Below are positions 24,006 through 36,724 of a DNA stretch of 64,000 nucleotides, one piece after another. Within the stretch, counting starts at the first letter, position 1. Each line of letters begins with the position of its first letter. The translations under genes and the position numbers were made by a program. A model generated the notes under the pieces. The model did not search any database and was not told the DNA's origin. It saw nothing but the letters and a program-made list of their open reading frames with translations. The stretch is from contig NC_082696.1 of assembly GCF_949987515.2 (NCBI RefSeq), positions 35,320,431 to 35,384,430 of the forward strand. Direction: 5' to 3'. The stretch is from Delphinus delphis (Eukaryota; Chordata; Mammalia; Artiodactyla; Delphinidae).

Positions 24006-26495
24006 TCCTGTAGAAGGTGAAGCATTGCTGTATAAGCAGAATGAAACTGTCTTTTAAGGTAGCTTCAGCCAAGTAGTCTACATGATAATAAATATTATTT
24101 ACACTCAATTCTGTTTACTAAAAGTCAGTATGAGTCCGGCTAATATGTTTCATAATGTCCAGAATTCAGGCGTTTATTGGATTAGTAAGGGAGAAACACG
24201 TGTGATTGGCACTTGGGAAAATGGACATGGGCAAGGTTGTTGGCCCCTCTGAATGATACATGAACTATCATTCTAGATCAAGTCTACCCTCTTATTTGAA
24301 AACTCATTTAAGTATTCTGACAAGTATACCTGTTAATAACTGGCAGCCCCAAAGCAGTTTATGTAAACCTTGGAGGAGTTGTAAGCCTCTTAGTTATTGG
24401 TTTAGGAAGACACAACCCCTTGTAAGAACAAATTAATGACATTGACTAATTCACTTCTTCTCTGCATCTGTCCATACAGTAATGCTGTTAGCTTTAAAAT
24501 TCTAAGGTAGGGACATGTTAGCTTTCTCACTTTGGATGCTCATTCGTAAAAAGGATAAGTATACTAATTGCCTTTGAAAACATTTAATATGTTGCTTCAT
24601 ATGCTGAAGATGTTAAAGTTATTATGACAAGTTTTTAATTTTAGTTAGAAAACCAAGGTTAAAAAATAGAAACTCTCTTCTGTAGAATTTGTCTCTAATT
24701 TTGAAAATCAAAGTACACTGGATACTGAGGTATACAAAATCAAGGAACACCACATTTAAATTTATTTGATTCCTCCAACCACTTTTTCATACTTCAGATT
24801 TCTTTTTTCACTGTCATTTATTTGGGAGAGTAGCCAGCATGTGGCCTGGTCTGGGGCTACATAGATTTCATATCCAAAAAATATTTTGGTAGAGTTCATT
24901 GGGAGCTAGTACAAAAAAAAAGAAAAAAAAAAGGAATTAGGATAGGTTTTTAATAGAAAGTAGAAAGTTTCAGAATTTACTTGTAAGGAGAAAAACTAGA
25001 AAATCATTTTATTAGTTAATTCATAACTGAAATTAACTACTCATACTCTGGACTTATTCTTTAACTAGACACCAAGTTCCTTACCTCAGTTATCTCTAAA
25101 TAAATCAGTCATTTAAAAAGATGTAATTTATCTGTAGTAAATTATAAGTCATTGTTTTTAAATCAGTGGTAATGTTTAATAGTGTTACTACATGGGCTAA
25201 AATCCAAAAAGTTTGCTTCATTCAAGTGGAGAATGTCATTTCTAATCTTGTTGCTTCCCACCTTTATGCTTCCACACACTTCATTTATATACTAACCATA
25301 GTACTTATCAAGATGAACTATAATGACTATTAATAGACTACTGATTCTTCTAGTGTCTAGTGTCAAGGCCATGTCTTATTCATCTTTGTGCCCCTAGTAT
25401 TGGCTGGGGGAAAAAAAGGCATTGAATGAAAGAATAAATTATTTGAAAACAAAAGGAAAAGCCAGTCAGTTTGGAGACTGTTTGACGTACACTGTCCAGC
25501 TATTTAACCTATTTAAAAATATAAACACTAATCTGTTTAAGGTTCTTGCCTACGTGAAGCATAGGCCCATTAAAATGGCAGAACACAGTATAGAGGAATA
25601 TGTGTACACTCACTGACCCAGTATAGAGGAATGGATCCAAAAACAGTGAAAACTGATTAATGGAACTGATGACCATTATGTTCCAAGTGGAGATTCTAAT
25701 ATGGTCAAATAGTACAGGGCATATTGAATAAGGCACTTTGCTTCTTCAACTCAAACAGCCACTGCTGGTTTGAGAAAAGAAAGGGGCGCTGCAGTAGACT
25801 GACAACATTGACAACATTCCCCTCATAGGAATTTTCTCTCCATTTGCTATACACTGGAAATTTGTTCTGTAACTGGGAGGCAGTGAAACAGTATAACTGA
25901 AGCAGATTTCACAGGTAAGAAAGAAGAAAGTTTTTGTTTCTTATCTGACCACCTAGACAGGATTTGAGCTCTTTTTATTAAAGGGTAGATGCCCAGAAAG
26001 AAATTAAATTTAACGTAGATCATGTGCATGGTAGAAAAACAAAAAAACAAAAACCAAATTGTATAGAAAAATCTCACTCCTTAAGTAAAATCACTTTTAC
26101 CTTTAATAAAATCACATATTTCAAAAGAATGCATTTATACTGAAGTTTCTTGATTTATGAAGTTTATGTATTATTAATTGAATTTTGGTTACATGAAAAT
26201 TTATTAGCTTATTTACAAAACTATCTCTTCTCCTCCTTCTTCCCAATGTGGTAAGTGGATAGAATGATCATGGGGGGGTGGGTATGGAAGATGGGGTGGG
26301 AAGGTGTATGATGGAGGAGTATGTAGTAGATGGTACCAAATGCAGCATTTTGAGGAGATGCCAAACTAAAAACTGGGCCAACCTCCCAAAGACATCATCA
26401 ACACAAAGAGCAAATCAGAGGGAAAGATCCTGGAGCAAAATCAACAGAATAGAGCCTGGGAAGCCCAGTCAAGAGAAAAGATGAGAAGCAAAACT

Positions 26496-26526
26496 GGGGG
26501 TGGGGGAGGTGGTGGGAAGGGAAGGG
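26496..26526 (+). other. Potential G-quadruplex motif
   Basis: Five runs of three or more G within 31 bases, separated by 1 to 7 bases (GGGGG T GGGGG, then GGG AA GGG AA GGG). This fits the usual four-run G-quadruplex rule. A second G-rich patch at 26,272-26,305 has one loop too long for the strict rule. No neighbouring gene gives it a context. Confidence 0.6.
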
Positions 26527-27243
26527 TGTGGACGGAGATAGATGCAGTCTCTGCACCCACAATAACCCCTGGCAACTCCTACAGAGAGCAGAACTGGACA
26601 TTAGAAAACCAGCAGAAAAAACTACAGTAAACCCTTGAAAGATTTTTTTCTTAGATCACTTCAATTTTGAAATAATTTATGAAAAATATGTTGGAAACAC
26701 TGTAAAGTCTATTACCAGATAACCAGCTATCCTGGTGAAACTTAACATTTGGGAGACCTGGGGCAAGAATATAAATGGAAGTCAACATACTATATATATT
26801 CTATATATTTAAAAGTTATAAATCAAGGCAACTTTTAAATAAGATATAATCTATCTGCTTACTTTGCCAAATATAATTTCATAACAGAAAGAAAATGTAC
26901 AAAGCTAATCTTTTTTATATATGACTGAAACTTAGCAAAATAACAGAGAATTAAATTTAATAAGTATTATAGCTGTGTAAGTGGTCTGTGGATGGACTGA
27001 GTAATAAAGAAAAATTCCATAAATTATTTTTTAAAAAATCATTTTTCTCACCTTCATTTCAGCAAAATCACTGTTACAGTGGTACAGTCAAGATTTTTAC
27101 AGTCTGTGCTATTTCTAAAGTAATCATTTAAGAGTTAAAAATAAAACATTATCAAAATATAAATATATTCTTATAAAAATGTAAATTAAGTTAATTTCAA
27201 AAATCAAAATATCAAAATTATCCTACATGCATATTTTCAAAAA

Positions 27244-27588
27244 CATTTTCTTGGGCTTCCCTGGTGGCACAGTGGTTAAGAATCCACCTGCCAATGCAGG
27301 GGACACAGGTTCAAGCCCTGGTCTGGGAGGGTTCAAGCTGCAGAGCAACTGAGCCCAAGAGCCACAACTACTGAGCCTGTGCTCCAGAGCCTGCAAGCCA
27401 CAACTACTGAGCCCGCACGCCACAACTGCTGAGTCTGCATGCCACAACTACTGAAGCCCACATGCCTAGAGCCCGGCTCCACAACAAGAGAAGCCCCCAC
27501 TCGCCACAACTAGAGAAAACCCGCATGCAGCAACCAAGACCCAATGCAGCCAAAAATAAATAAAATTTTTAAAAAATACCATTTTCTT
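27244..27588 (+). mobile_element. Long-form CHR SINE with 9-bp TSD
   Basis: The body at 27,253-27,579 has an A-box-like TGGCACAGTGG and B-box-like GGTTCAAGCC. It carries an enlarged set of CCACAACTACTGAGCC units (about five degenerate copies around 27,360-27,450) and an AAATAAATAAAA tail. The TSD cattttctt is at 27,244-27,252 and 27,580-27,588. Confidence 0.9.
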
Positions 27589-28085
27589 CAAAACTATTCA
27601 AAATTGTCTATTGGAAGTGAAGGGCAAGATACAAATTGTAATTCATATTAAAATTATATACATGAAATATTTAAATAATGAGGAAATTTTATTTTTGAAA
27701 GTGTAATTAAATGTATTAAATATTTTAATAAAAATGAAATTATTAGCAATTCTAACACTAACAATGTAGTTAGAACTGATATTTTGCTTTAGGCACATTA
27801 CATGTATACCTACATACATAGGAAATATGATTAAATATTGCACAATATTCTTCAACTCCCTCATACAACTGTTGTAAATATGATGCTAATTTGTGAGTAC
27901 TTTCAGAATCAAATTGGAACACAAAAGCAGCAAAAAAACAAAAAACAAAAATTGATGTTAGGCACTACTGGTAAATGAAACTTGTTAACAAGAATTGATT
28001 TCATTTAAGTTATCTAATAGATTTGACAAGTTAATTTATCTAATTACCTAAGTGCTTCTTCAACTCAAATACATAATGGAGGTGA
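27589..28085. other. Unassigned AT-rich DNA
   Basis: No gene or repeat recognised. Confidence 0.4.
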
Positions 28086-28199
28086 TAGCTAACACTATGG
28101 TGGTAATCATAGCGCAATAGGGAAGTGTATCAAATCAACACATTGCACACCTTACACATGTTATATGTCAATTATATCTCAATAAAGCTGGGGAAAAAA
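28086..28199 (+). mobile_element. Terminal fragment of an L1M 3'UTR
   Basis: 'gtggtaatcatagcgcaat', 'cacattgcacaccttacac' and 'tatatctcaataaagctgg' match the last bases of an L1M 3'UTR. The same ending occurs at 52,180-52,275. Confidence 0.65.
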
Positions 28200-31100
28200 G
28201 TCTTTCCTACACCCTGAAGCCATACCAATCTCCTAAGAACAGCAGCACAATCCACAAACTCACCACATTCAGATGTAGTTACCTTTTGTTTCAAGAACAC
28301 AGAGCAAAAAAAAGTGGAAAAGCATTTCCCGGATGCCTGAAAAATGTTAGTCTTGAGAGTAGATGTTCAGGATGTTTAAGGTTCCTGGTTGCTATATCAG
28401 GGCTGGACACCAGATTATGTGTAACAGAGGTGCCCATATGTACTTTAATAAATTGTGTGTGTTTGTATGTTTGGTCAGTAATCAACTAGATCTCTAAAGC
28501 AGTGTGAGGGCGAGGGCTGAGGCCCCTCTTGCCTAGTTCTAAAGGTGGTACTGCCAGCAAGAGAAGTGGCTCAGATGCCAGTGAAGGTCCTAAGACAACG
28601 TATAGAGCTAATATCACTGCTAGGAGTAACTCTCAAACGTTCCTATGTTATTGTTATCATTATGTCAGGACAAATTAAATAAACAAAATTAAATAAAGTT
28701 TATGAAATTAATAAATTCAACAGTAGCCTGTGGAGGCCACTACTAGTTTACCCTGGACACTAGATGCACCATACTTGGTGCATAATAGAAGCTTAATAAA
28801 TACTTATGAAATAAATTAATGAAATACTTTGTACCTACTATACATTATGTGATGAGCTAGCATTAAGACAGGAGGCGCCCCCTGCCCATGACCTCATGGA
28901 GACACCTGCCCATGATGACAAGATTCACATGCCAGAGAATTTATCAACCTCTTCAGTCTTTTGAATGACTTCTGTGACAGCTCAACCTAAAGCAGAGAGA
29001 ACCCCTTCTGCCATGACCAGTGTTAGAGACAACAGCAGGGCCACTGCTCAACACTAAACTCATAGGTGGGTTTCTGGATAAAATCAGTGCCAGATCTGAG
29101 GTCTCATTATTTCAATGCAATACACAATTTGAGAGCAGCCCAGTGAATCTAGGAGAATGTGTTTCACTACTATAACAGCCTTATTCCAGCATCAGCATGG
29201 ACTTTCACTCCTTCTCTCCCTCCCTCTTGAGCTTAAATCAACTGCCAGTTTCTGTTCCAAATTGGAGTTGTGCCATAAGCATTTCCCCTGGCAATGAGTC
29301 ACTTCACCCATGACTTCAGGGGTTGGTGGCACAACCCATGGACTCAATCTGGAGGATGGGCCATTTGAAACTGGTAATGAAACTAGGTTCAGTTCATGAG
29401 CTTCCAAGTTTTGACTGAAATATTTAAATCCATCCATCTAAGTATCAGACAATTTATAGGGACTTTAAAAAAAGAAACAGAAAAATAAAGATTGTTACAA
29501 TAAAATGAAACACATTTTTGGAAAATGCCTACTTTTATAACTGTCAAAGATTATAGTTTTCATGGAATTATACTATAATTGTTTTGATTTTTCTTTCTCC
29601 AGAATAATCACACTTACCCAGACTGCCAGCCCAGGTAATTACATGAGTATGTCGACTCATTTAATGACAGCATGGAGCTTTTACCAGTTATGAGTAAATA
29701 ATGTATTAGTACAACTGGAAGTGATTTGCAACAAATTTGACTTATCAAGCAATACCGAGTTTAGCACTGATAAATATTAGTAAAATGTTGGACAGAATTC
29801 AGACCACATTGGTTGGAATAAATCAGTGTAGGTTTCAGGGGAAGCAGAATAGCATAATAAAAATCAAGAGCATTAAATTCACCTAAAAGGCCAAGCTGAC
29901 AGCACTGGAGGCCAGAACCTTTTCTTTATTCCCAAGGAACATATAATGTAGACATCAGGCTCAAGAATCAGTAAAATCTCCTCCAGCATTCTTCTGATAA
30001 ACTTACCCATTTTCCATGAAGGAACATCTTATAAGGAGAAAAAGGTAAAGTTTCCACCTCATAATTTAAGATTTAGTCTTAAAATTTTTCAACAAAAGAA
30101 TTGTTTCCTGGGATTATGGGCACCTCCACGTCAAGTTTCATCTTTTGGCGCTCCTTGGCAACAGTCTCTTACCTGTATAATCCACATCCCGCCAGAGAGG
30201 ACTTTGCAGAAAGCTGGTGTTCTGCCTATGCTTAGTGAGTGGATTTATTAGTTACTATAACTAATTCTTTTTTCAGCACTAAGTTTTTTATTTTTCAATC
30301 TCAATAATAAGAGTTAACACAGGATTAGCAATCAGCATAAAAAGGCCAGATACTGAAGTGCCAATTATTTGCCTACCAAAAAGAAAATGCTCCCTGAGAC
30401 ATAACAATGTAGTAAAATAAAATGTTTATTTCTTCTACATTTAATATAAGGTCAAAATTCTTTAAGTTTCTATATAAAATGTATTTCCATTTACAACACT
30501 AGTAGTTAACCTCTCCTGCTTCTTCTTTATTCACTTATTGATACTTATACATGAACTTTACCCATCAAGAATACGAGATGGATTTCCTTACCCTCTGAGG
30601 AGTATAGCTATGAGAATCAGGAATAATATTTTCAAATTGTCACAGAAATATGCCTGACATTCTTCATTCTATGGATCTTGTTGTGTTCACACAGCTCTGA
30701 TCCTCTTTTGGACTTTAGTTCATACCTTCAACATAAGATAAATAACTCCTCCCCGTTTTATGCACCCAGTGTGCACTGGGCAATCTATCACAGCAAGAAA
30801 TGAGTCCTGAAGCACTATAATAAAATACCTCACCATCATAGCTTTACTTCGTTCAGGGATAGAGTGTTTAAGGCCAGTACATTATCATTTGTTTTGTTTC
30901 CATCTGTAGTGGTTGAAATAAACTTAATGCTAGAAAGAAGCTCGAGGGACTTTTCAACTTTAATGGCCCTTGTATGTGGAGTTATATAGCTAAGTGTAAA
31001 ACTACTAAAATGAAGTTGGTGTACCATGGTTTTAAGGTACTGTAACAATTACTTGGGAATTGCATCCACTCTGGGAAACTCCACAAGTGATCAATCATCC

Positions 31101-31225
31101 TGGGCTCTTCAGCAGAAAAGCACTAAATAAATATAATAAAAAATTGTATCCATGTATGGAATCACTAGAAGCCAGCTAACAAATGCTTACATGGCAAGAA
31201 ATACAAAAGAATCAGAAACAACGAT
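28200..31225. other. Unassigned DNA upstream of the nested L1 locus
   Basis: About 3 kb without recognisable coding exons or well-preserved repeats. A weak L2-like 3' end may lie at about 28,770-28,830 ('cttggtgcataatagaagc' then 'ttaataaatac'). A slightly GC-richer stretch at 28,860-29,420 contains only short frames. Confidence 0.45.
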
Positions 31226-31695
31226 GGGGGGCAGAGTCAAGATGGCAGTGTGGGAAGATGCAGAGTTAGCATCTCCCCACAACTAGGGTGCCTGCCGGCT
31301 GCTAGTGGGAGTCCTGATGCCCAAGGAGACAGGAGGAACCCCCAAATGAACCAGAACTTGGTTCACAAGCCAGGGGCCGGGCCAAAGCTCCTGCGGTGGG
31401 AGCTCTGAGTCTCAACCACTGGACCAACAGAGAACCTCAGACCCCAGGGAATATACATCAGAGAGAGGTCTCATGGAGGTCCTCATCTCAGCACCAAGAC
31501 CAAGCTTTACCCAACAGCCTACAAACTCTAGTGTTGGAAGCTTCATGCTAAGCAACCAGTAAGACAGGAACACAATCCCACACGTAAAAAAGAAAGGGAA
31601 GAGAAAGAAAAGAAAAGAAAGAAAGGAAGAAAGGAAGGGAGAAAAAGGAAGGAAGGAAGGATGGAAGGAAGGAAGAAAGAAAAACAGACAGTAAA
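31226..31695 (+). promoter_or_regulatory. 5'UTR of the outer L1
   Basis: Begins with the AAGATGGC motif common to L1 5' ends. It contains GC-richer sequence to about 31,540 and then a purine-rich stretch. It differs from the 5'UTR of the inner L1 and so represents a different L1 subfamily. Promoter activity is known for L1 5'UTRs in general and is untested here. Confidence 0.6.
31585..31684. repeat. GAAA/GGAA purine microsatellite
   Basis: About 100 bases of GAAA, GGAA and GGGA units on the plus strand, ending with 'ggaaggaaggatggaagg'. It lies at the end of the outer L1 5'UTR. The translated minus strand gives only Ser/Phe-rich low-complexity frames. Confidence 0.9.
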
Positions 31696-32594
31696 AAAAC
31701 ATGTCACAGACGAAGGAGAAAGATGAAAACCTACACGACCAAATAAATGAAGAGGAAATAGGCAATCGACCTGAAAAAAGAATTCTGAGTAAAGATAGTA
31801 AAGATGACCCAGAATCTTGGACATAGATAGGAGGCACGGGTTGAGAAAATACAAAAAATGTTTAACAAAGATCTACAAGAACTAAAAAACAAACAGAGAT
31901 GAACACAATAACTGAAATGAAAAATACACTAGAAGGAATCAACAACAGAATAAATGAGGCATAAGAACGAATAAGTGAGCTGGAAGACAAAATGGTGGAA
32001 ATAACTGTCAAGGAGCAGAAGAAAGAAGAAAGAATGAAAAGAATTGAAGATAATCTCAGAAACTTCTGGGACAACACTAAATGCAACAAAATTCGAATTA
32101 TAGGGGTCCCAGAAGAAGAAGAGAAAAAGAACAGGTCTGAGAAAATATTTGAAAACATTATAGTGGAAAATTTCCCTAACACGGGAAAGGAAATAGCCAC
32201 CGAAGTCCAGGAAGCTCAGAGAGTCCGATACAGGATAAACCCTAGGAGAAACACACCAAGACACATATTAACTATGTGTCTAATCAAACTAACAAAAATT
32301 AAATTCAAAGAAAAAATATTAAAAACAGCAAGAGGAAAACAAAAAATGACATAAGGCGGAATCCCCAAAAGGTTATCAGCTGATTTTTCAGCAGAAACTC
32401 TGCAGGCCAGAAGGGAGTGGTAGCATATACTTAAAGTGATGAAAGAGAAAAACCAACCTCCAAGATTACTCTACCCAGCAAGGATCTCTTTCAGATTCGA
32501 CAGAGAAATCAAAAGCTTTTCAGACAAGCAAAAGCTAAGAGAATTCAGCACCACCACACCAGCTTTACAACAAATGCTGAAGAAACGTCTCTAG
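31696..32594 (+). pseudogene. ORF1 of the outer L1
   Basis: Encodes the L1 RNA-binding trimeric chaperone, broken by stops. The frame at 31,992-32,354 retains the end of the coiled coil and the RNA-recognition motif (IRIIGVPEEEE), the NPRRNTPRHI block and the start of the C-terminal domain. The rest of the C-terminal domain follows in other frames, including sequence for 'ADFSAETLQARREW'. The natural stop is TAG at 32,592-32,594. Upstream, stops interrupt the coiled-coil region. It cannot encode full-length ORF1p. Confidence 0.8.
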
Positions 32595-32640
32595 GCAGTA
32601 AACACAGGCAAGAAAAGGACCCACAAAAACAAACCCAAAG

Positions 32641-32818
32641 GGGCTTGCCTGGTGGCGCAGTGGTTGGGAGTCTGCCCCGGTCCGGGAAGATCCCACATGC
32701 CACGGAGTGGCTGGGCCCGTGAGCCATGGCCACTGAGCCTGCACATCTGGAGCCTGTGCTCCGCAACGGGAGAGGCCACAACAGTGAGAGGTCTGCATAC
32801 TGCCAAAAAAAAAAAAAA
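32641..32818 (+). mobile_element. Short-form CHR SINE lacking its B box
   Basis: Inserted in the spacer between ORF1 and ORF2 of the outer L1. The A box (TGGCGCAGTGG) is intact. The head jumps from 'ggagtctgcc' directly to 'ccggtccggg', so about 30 bases containing the B box GGTTCGTGCC are gone. The remaining body and A14 tail are normal. No clear TSD was found in this A-rich target. Confidence 0.9.
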
Positions 32819-32826
32819 TTGAGAAA

Positions 32827-35800
32827 ATTGTAATAGGAACATAAATATCGATAATAACCTTGAATGTAAATGAATTAAATGCCCCAAATGCCCCAAAAGA
32901 CAGAGACTGGCAGAATGGTTACAAAAACAAGACCCATATATACGCTGTCTACAAGAGACCCACTTCAGGCCTAGGGACACGTACAGACTGAAAGTGAAGG
33001 GATGGAAAAAGATATTCCATGCAAATGGAAATCAACAGAAAGCTGGAGTAGCAATACTCATATCAGATAAAATAGACTTTAGAATAAAGACTGTTACAAC
33101 AGAAAAGGAGAGACACTACACAATGATCAAAGGATCAATCAAGGAAGAAGATACAGGACTTCCCCGGTGGCACACTGGTTAAGAATCTGCCTGTCAATGC
33201 AGGGTACACGGGTTCAAGCCCTGTTCCGGAAAGATCCCACATGCCGTGGAGCAACCAAGCCTGTGCACCACAACTACCGAGCCTGCGCTCTAGAGCCCGC
33301 GAGCCACAACTGAGCCTGCATGCCACAGCTACTGAGGCCCGTGCGCCTAGAGCCCGTGCTCCACAAGAGAAACCACCGCAATGAGAAGCCTGTGCACCGG
33401 AACAAAGAGTAGCGCCCGCTTACCCACAACTAGAGAAAGCCCATGCACAGCAATGAAGACCTAACGCAGCCAAAAAATAAAACAAATAATTTTTTAAAAG
33501 ATTAAAAAAAAAGAAGATATAACAATTATAAATGTTTACGTACCCAACATGGGAGCACCTCAATACATAAGGCAAATGCTAACAGCCATGAAAGGAGAAA
33601 TCAACAGTAACACAATAACAGTAGGGGACTTTAACACCCCACTTACACCAATGGACAGATCATCCAAACAGAAAATAAATAAGGAAACACAAGCTTTAGA
33701 TGATACATTAAATAAGATGGACTTAATTGATATTTATAGGACAACCCATCCAAAAACAACAGAATACACTTTCTTCTCAAGTGCTCGTGGAACATTCTCC
33801 AGGATAGATCATATCTTGGGTCACAAATCAAGCTTCAGAAAATTTAAGAAAATTGAAACCATATCAAGCATCTTTTCTGACCACAACGCTGAGATTGGAA
33901 ATGACTTATAGGGAAAAAAAACTGTAAAAAACACAAATACATGGAGGGTAAACAGTGTGCTACTAAATAACCAAGAGATCACTGAAGAAATCAAATACAA
34001 AAATACATAGAAACAAATGACAACAAAAACATGACGACCCAAAACCCATGGGACAGTTCTAAGAGGGAAGTTTATAGCAATTCAATCTCACCTCAAGAAA
34101 CAAGAAAATTCTCAAACAATCTAACCCTACACTTAAAACAATGAGAGAAAGAAGAACAAAGAAAACCCAAAGTTAGTAGAAGTTAAGAAATCATAAATAT
34201 CAGGGCAAAAATAAATGAAACAGAAACAAAGAAAACAGTAGCAAAGATCAATAAACTAAAAGCTGGTTCTTTGAGAAGATAAACAAAATTGATAAACCTT
34301 TAGCCAGACTCACCAAGAAAAAAAAGGGAGAGGACGCAAATCAATAAAACTAGAAATGAAAAAGGAGAAATCACAACTGACACTGCAGAAATACAAAGGA
34401 TCATAAGAGACTACTACAAACAGCTATATGCCAATAAAATGGACAACTACAAAGAAATGGACAAATTCTTGGAAAGTATAATTTTTCAAGAATGAACCAT
34501 GAAGAATTAGAAAATATAAACAGACCTATCACAAGTAATGAAATTGAAACCATAATTAAAAATCTTCGAACAAACAAAAGTCCAGGACCAGATGGCTTCA
34601 CAGGAGAATTCTATCAAACATTTAGGGAAGAGCTAACACTGATCCTTCTCAAACTCTTACAAAATATTGCAGAGGGAGCTACACTCCCAAATTCATTCTG
34701 CAAAGCCACCATCACCCTGATACCAAAACCAGAAAAAGATATCACAAGAAAATTATAGACTAATATCACTGATGAACAAAGATGCAAAAACCCTGAACAA
34801 AATACTAGCAAACAGAATCCAACAGCACATTAAAAGGATCATACACGATGACCAAGTGGGCTTTATCCCAGGGATGCAAAGATACTTCAATATACACAAA
34901 TCAATCAATGTGATACACCATATAAACAAATTAAGGAATAAAAGCCATATGATCATCTCAATAGATGCAGAAAAAGCTTTTGACAAAACTTAACAACAAT
35001 TTATGACAAAAACTCTCCAGAATGTGGGCATAGAGGGAACCTACCTCAACATAATAAAGGCCATATATACAAACCTACACCAAGAATCATACTCAATGGT
35101 GAAAAACTGAAAGCATTTCCACTAACATCAGGAACAAGACAAGGATGTCTACTCTCACCAATCTTATTCAACATAGTTTTGGAAGTCCCAGCCACAGCAA
35201 TCAGAGAAGAAAAAGAAATAAAAGAACACAAATTGGAAAAGAAGTAAAACAGTCACTATTTGCCGATGACATGATAGTATACATAGAAAATCCTAAAGAT
35301 GCCACCAGAAAACTACTAGAACTATTCAATAAATTTGGAAAGGTTGCAGGATACAAAATTAATGCAGAGAAATCTCTGGCATTCCTATACACTAACACAA
35401 AAGATCAGAAAGAGAAATTAAGGAAACACTTCCATTTACTACTGCAAAAAAAAGAATAGAATACCTAGGAATAAACCTGACTAAAGAGGCGAAATACTTG
35501 TATTCAGAAAACTATAAAACACTGATGAAAGAAATCAAAGATGACATAAACAGATGGAGAAGTATACCATGTTCTTGGATTGGAAGAATCAATATTGTGA
35601 AAATGACTACACTACCCAAAGCAATGTACAGATTCAATGCAATCCCTATCAAAATACCAATGGCATTCTTCATGGAATCAGAACAAAAAATCTTACAATT
35701 CATATGGAAACACAAAAGACCCTGAATAGGCAAAGCAATGTTCAGAAAGAAAAACGGAGTTGGAGGAATCAGGCTCCCCGAGTACAAACTATACCACAAA

Positions 35801-36724
35801 GCTACAGTAATCAAGCTAGTACGGTACTGTCACAAAAACAGAAATATAAATCAATGCTACAGGATAGAATGCCCAGAGATAAACCCACGCAAATATGAGC
35901 ATCTAATTTACAAGGGAAGCAAGAACATACAATGGAGAAAATACAGCCTCTTCAATAAGAGGTGCAAAGAAAACTGTACAGCTACATGTAATGAAATTAG
36001 AACACTACCTAACACCATACACAAAAATAAACTGTAAATGGATTAAAGAGTTAAATGTAAGATGAGACACTATAAAACCTTTAGAGGAAAAAATACGAAA
36101 AACACTCTTTGACATAAACCACAGCAAGATCTTTTTTGACCCATCTCCAAGAGTAACAGAAATAAAAACAAAAATAAACAAATGAGACTTAATTAAACTT
36201 AAAAGCTTTTCCACAGCAAAGGTAACCAAAACAAGACAAAAAGACAACCCTCAGAAAGGGAGAAAATATTTGCAAATAACACAACAGACAAAGGATTAAT
36301 CTCCAAAATATACAAACAGCTCATGGAGCTCAGTATCAAAAAAACAAACAATCCAGCTAAAAAAATGGGCAGAAGACCTCAATAGACATTTCACCAAGGA
36401 AGGCATACAGATGGCCAAAAGGCACATGAAAAGATGCTCAATGTCACAAATTATTAGAGAAATATAAATCAAAACTACAGTGAAGTATTACCTCACGCCA
36501 AACAGAATGCCCATTATCAAAAAATCTAGAAACAATTAAGGCTAGAAAGGGTGTGGTGAAAAGGGAACCCTCCTGCACTGTTGGTGGGAATGTAAACTGA
36601 TACAACCACTATGAAAAATAGTATGGAGGTTCCTTAAAAAACTAAAAATAGAACTACCAAATGACCCAGCAGTCCCACTACTGGACATATACCCTGAGAA
36701 AATCATAATTCAAAAAGAGACATG
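32827..36724 (+). pseudogene. ORF2 of the outer L1, first part
   Basis: ORF2 would start at 32,827, where the initiator ATG has become ATT. The endonuclease is visible as CYTRCLQETHFRP-like sequence near 32,945, as KAGVAILISDKIDF (33,030-33,075), as an intact GDFNT catalytic block (about 33,626) and as an intact SDHN block (about 33,876). The CHR SINE at 33,156 splits it. RT blocks follow: [13 protein letters not shown] at 34,580 and an intact FADD box near 35,260 ([10 protein letters not shown]). Several frameshifts and stops occur, for example after 33,911, 34,758 and 35,459. The frame is cut at 36,724 by the inner L1, and the last part lies at 42,890-43,352. Confidence 0.88.
33145..33519 (+). 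mobile_element. Long-form CHR SINE inside the outer L1 endonuclease region
   Basis: The body is about 33,156-33,510, with an A-box-like TGGCACACTGG, B-box-like GGTTCAAGCC, CCACAACTACCGAGCC-type units and a tail AAAAAATAAAACAAATAA. The duplicated target aagaagata lies at 33,145-33,153 and 33,511-33,519. The neighbouring two bases are similar (ca versus ta). Confidence 0.92.

Larger units (their letters stand above)
23166..27243. other. Unassigned DNA with a (TG)n tract and a G-rich patch
   Basis: About 4 kb with no recognisable gene. The longest open frame (98 residues, 23,502-23,798, plus strand) shows no domain, signal peptide or motif. A weak L2-like end ('catgtcttattcatctttg' and 'gcattgaatgaaag') lies at about 25,365-25,435. 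Confidence 0.45.

Noticed and set aside
31412..31854. Minus-strand frames of 103-141 residues rich in Ser, Phe and Leu
   Set aside because: Antisense translation of the purine-rich GAAA/GGAA tract and L1 5'UTR.
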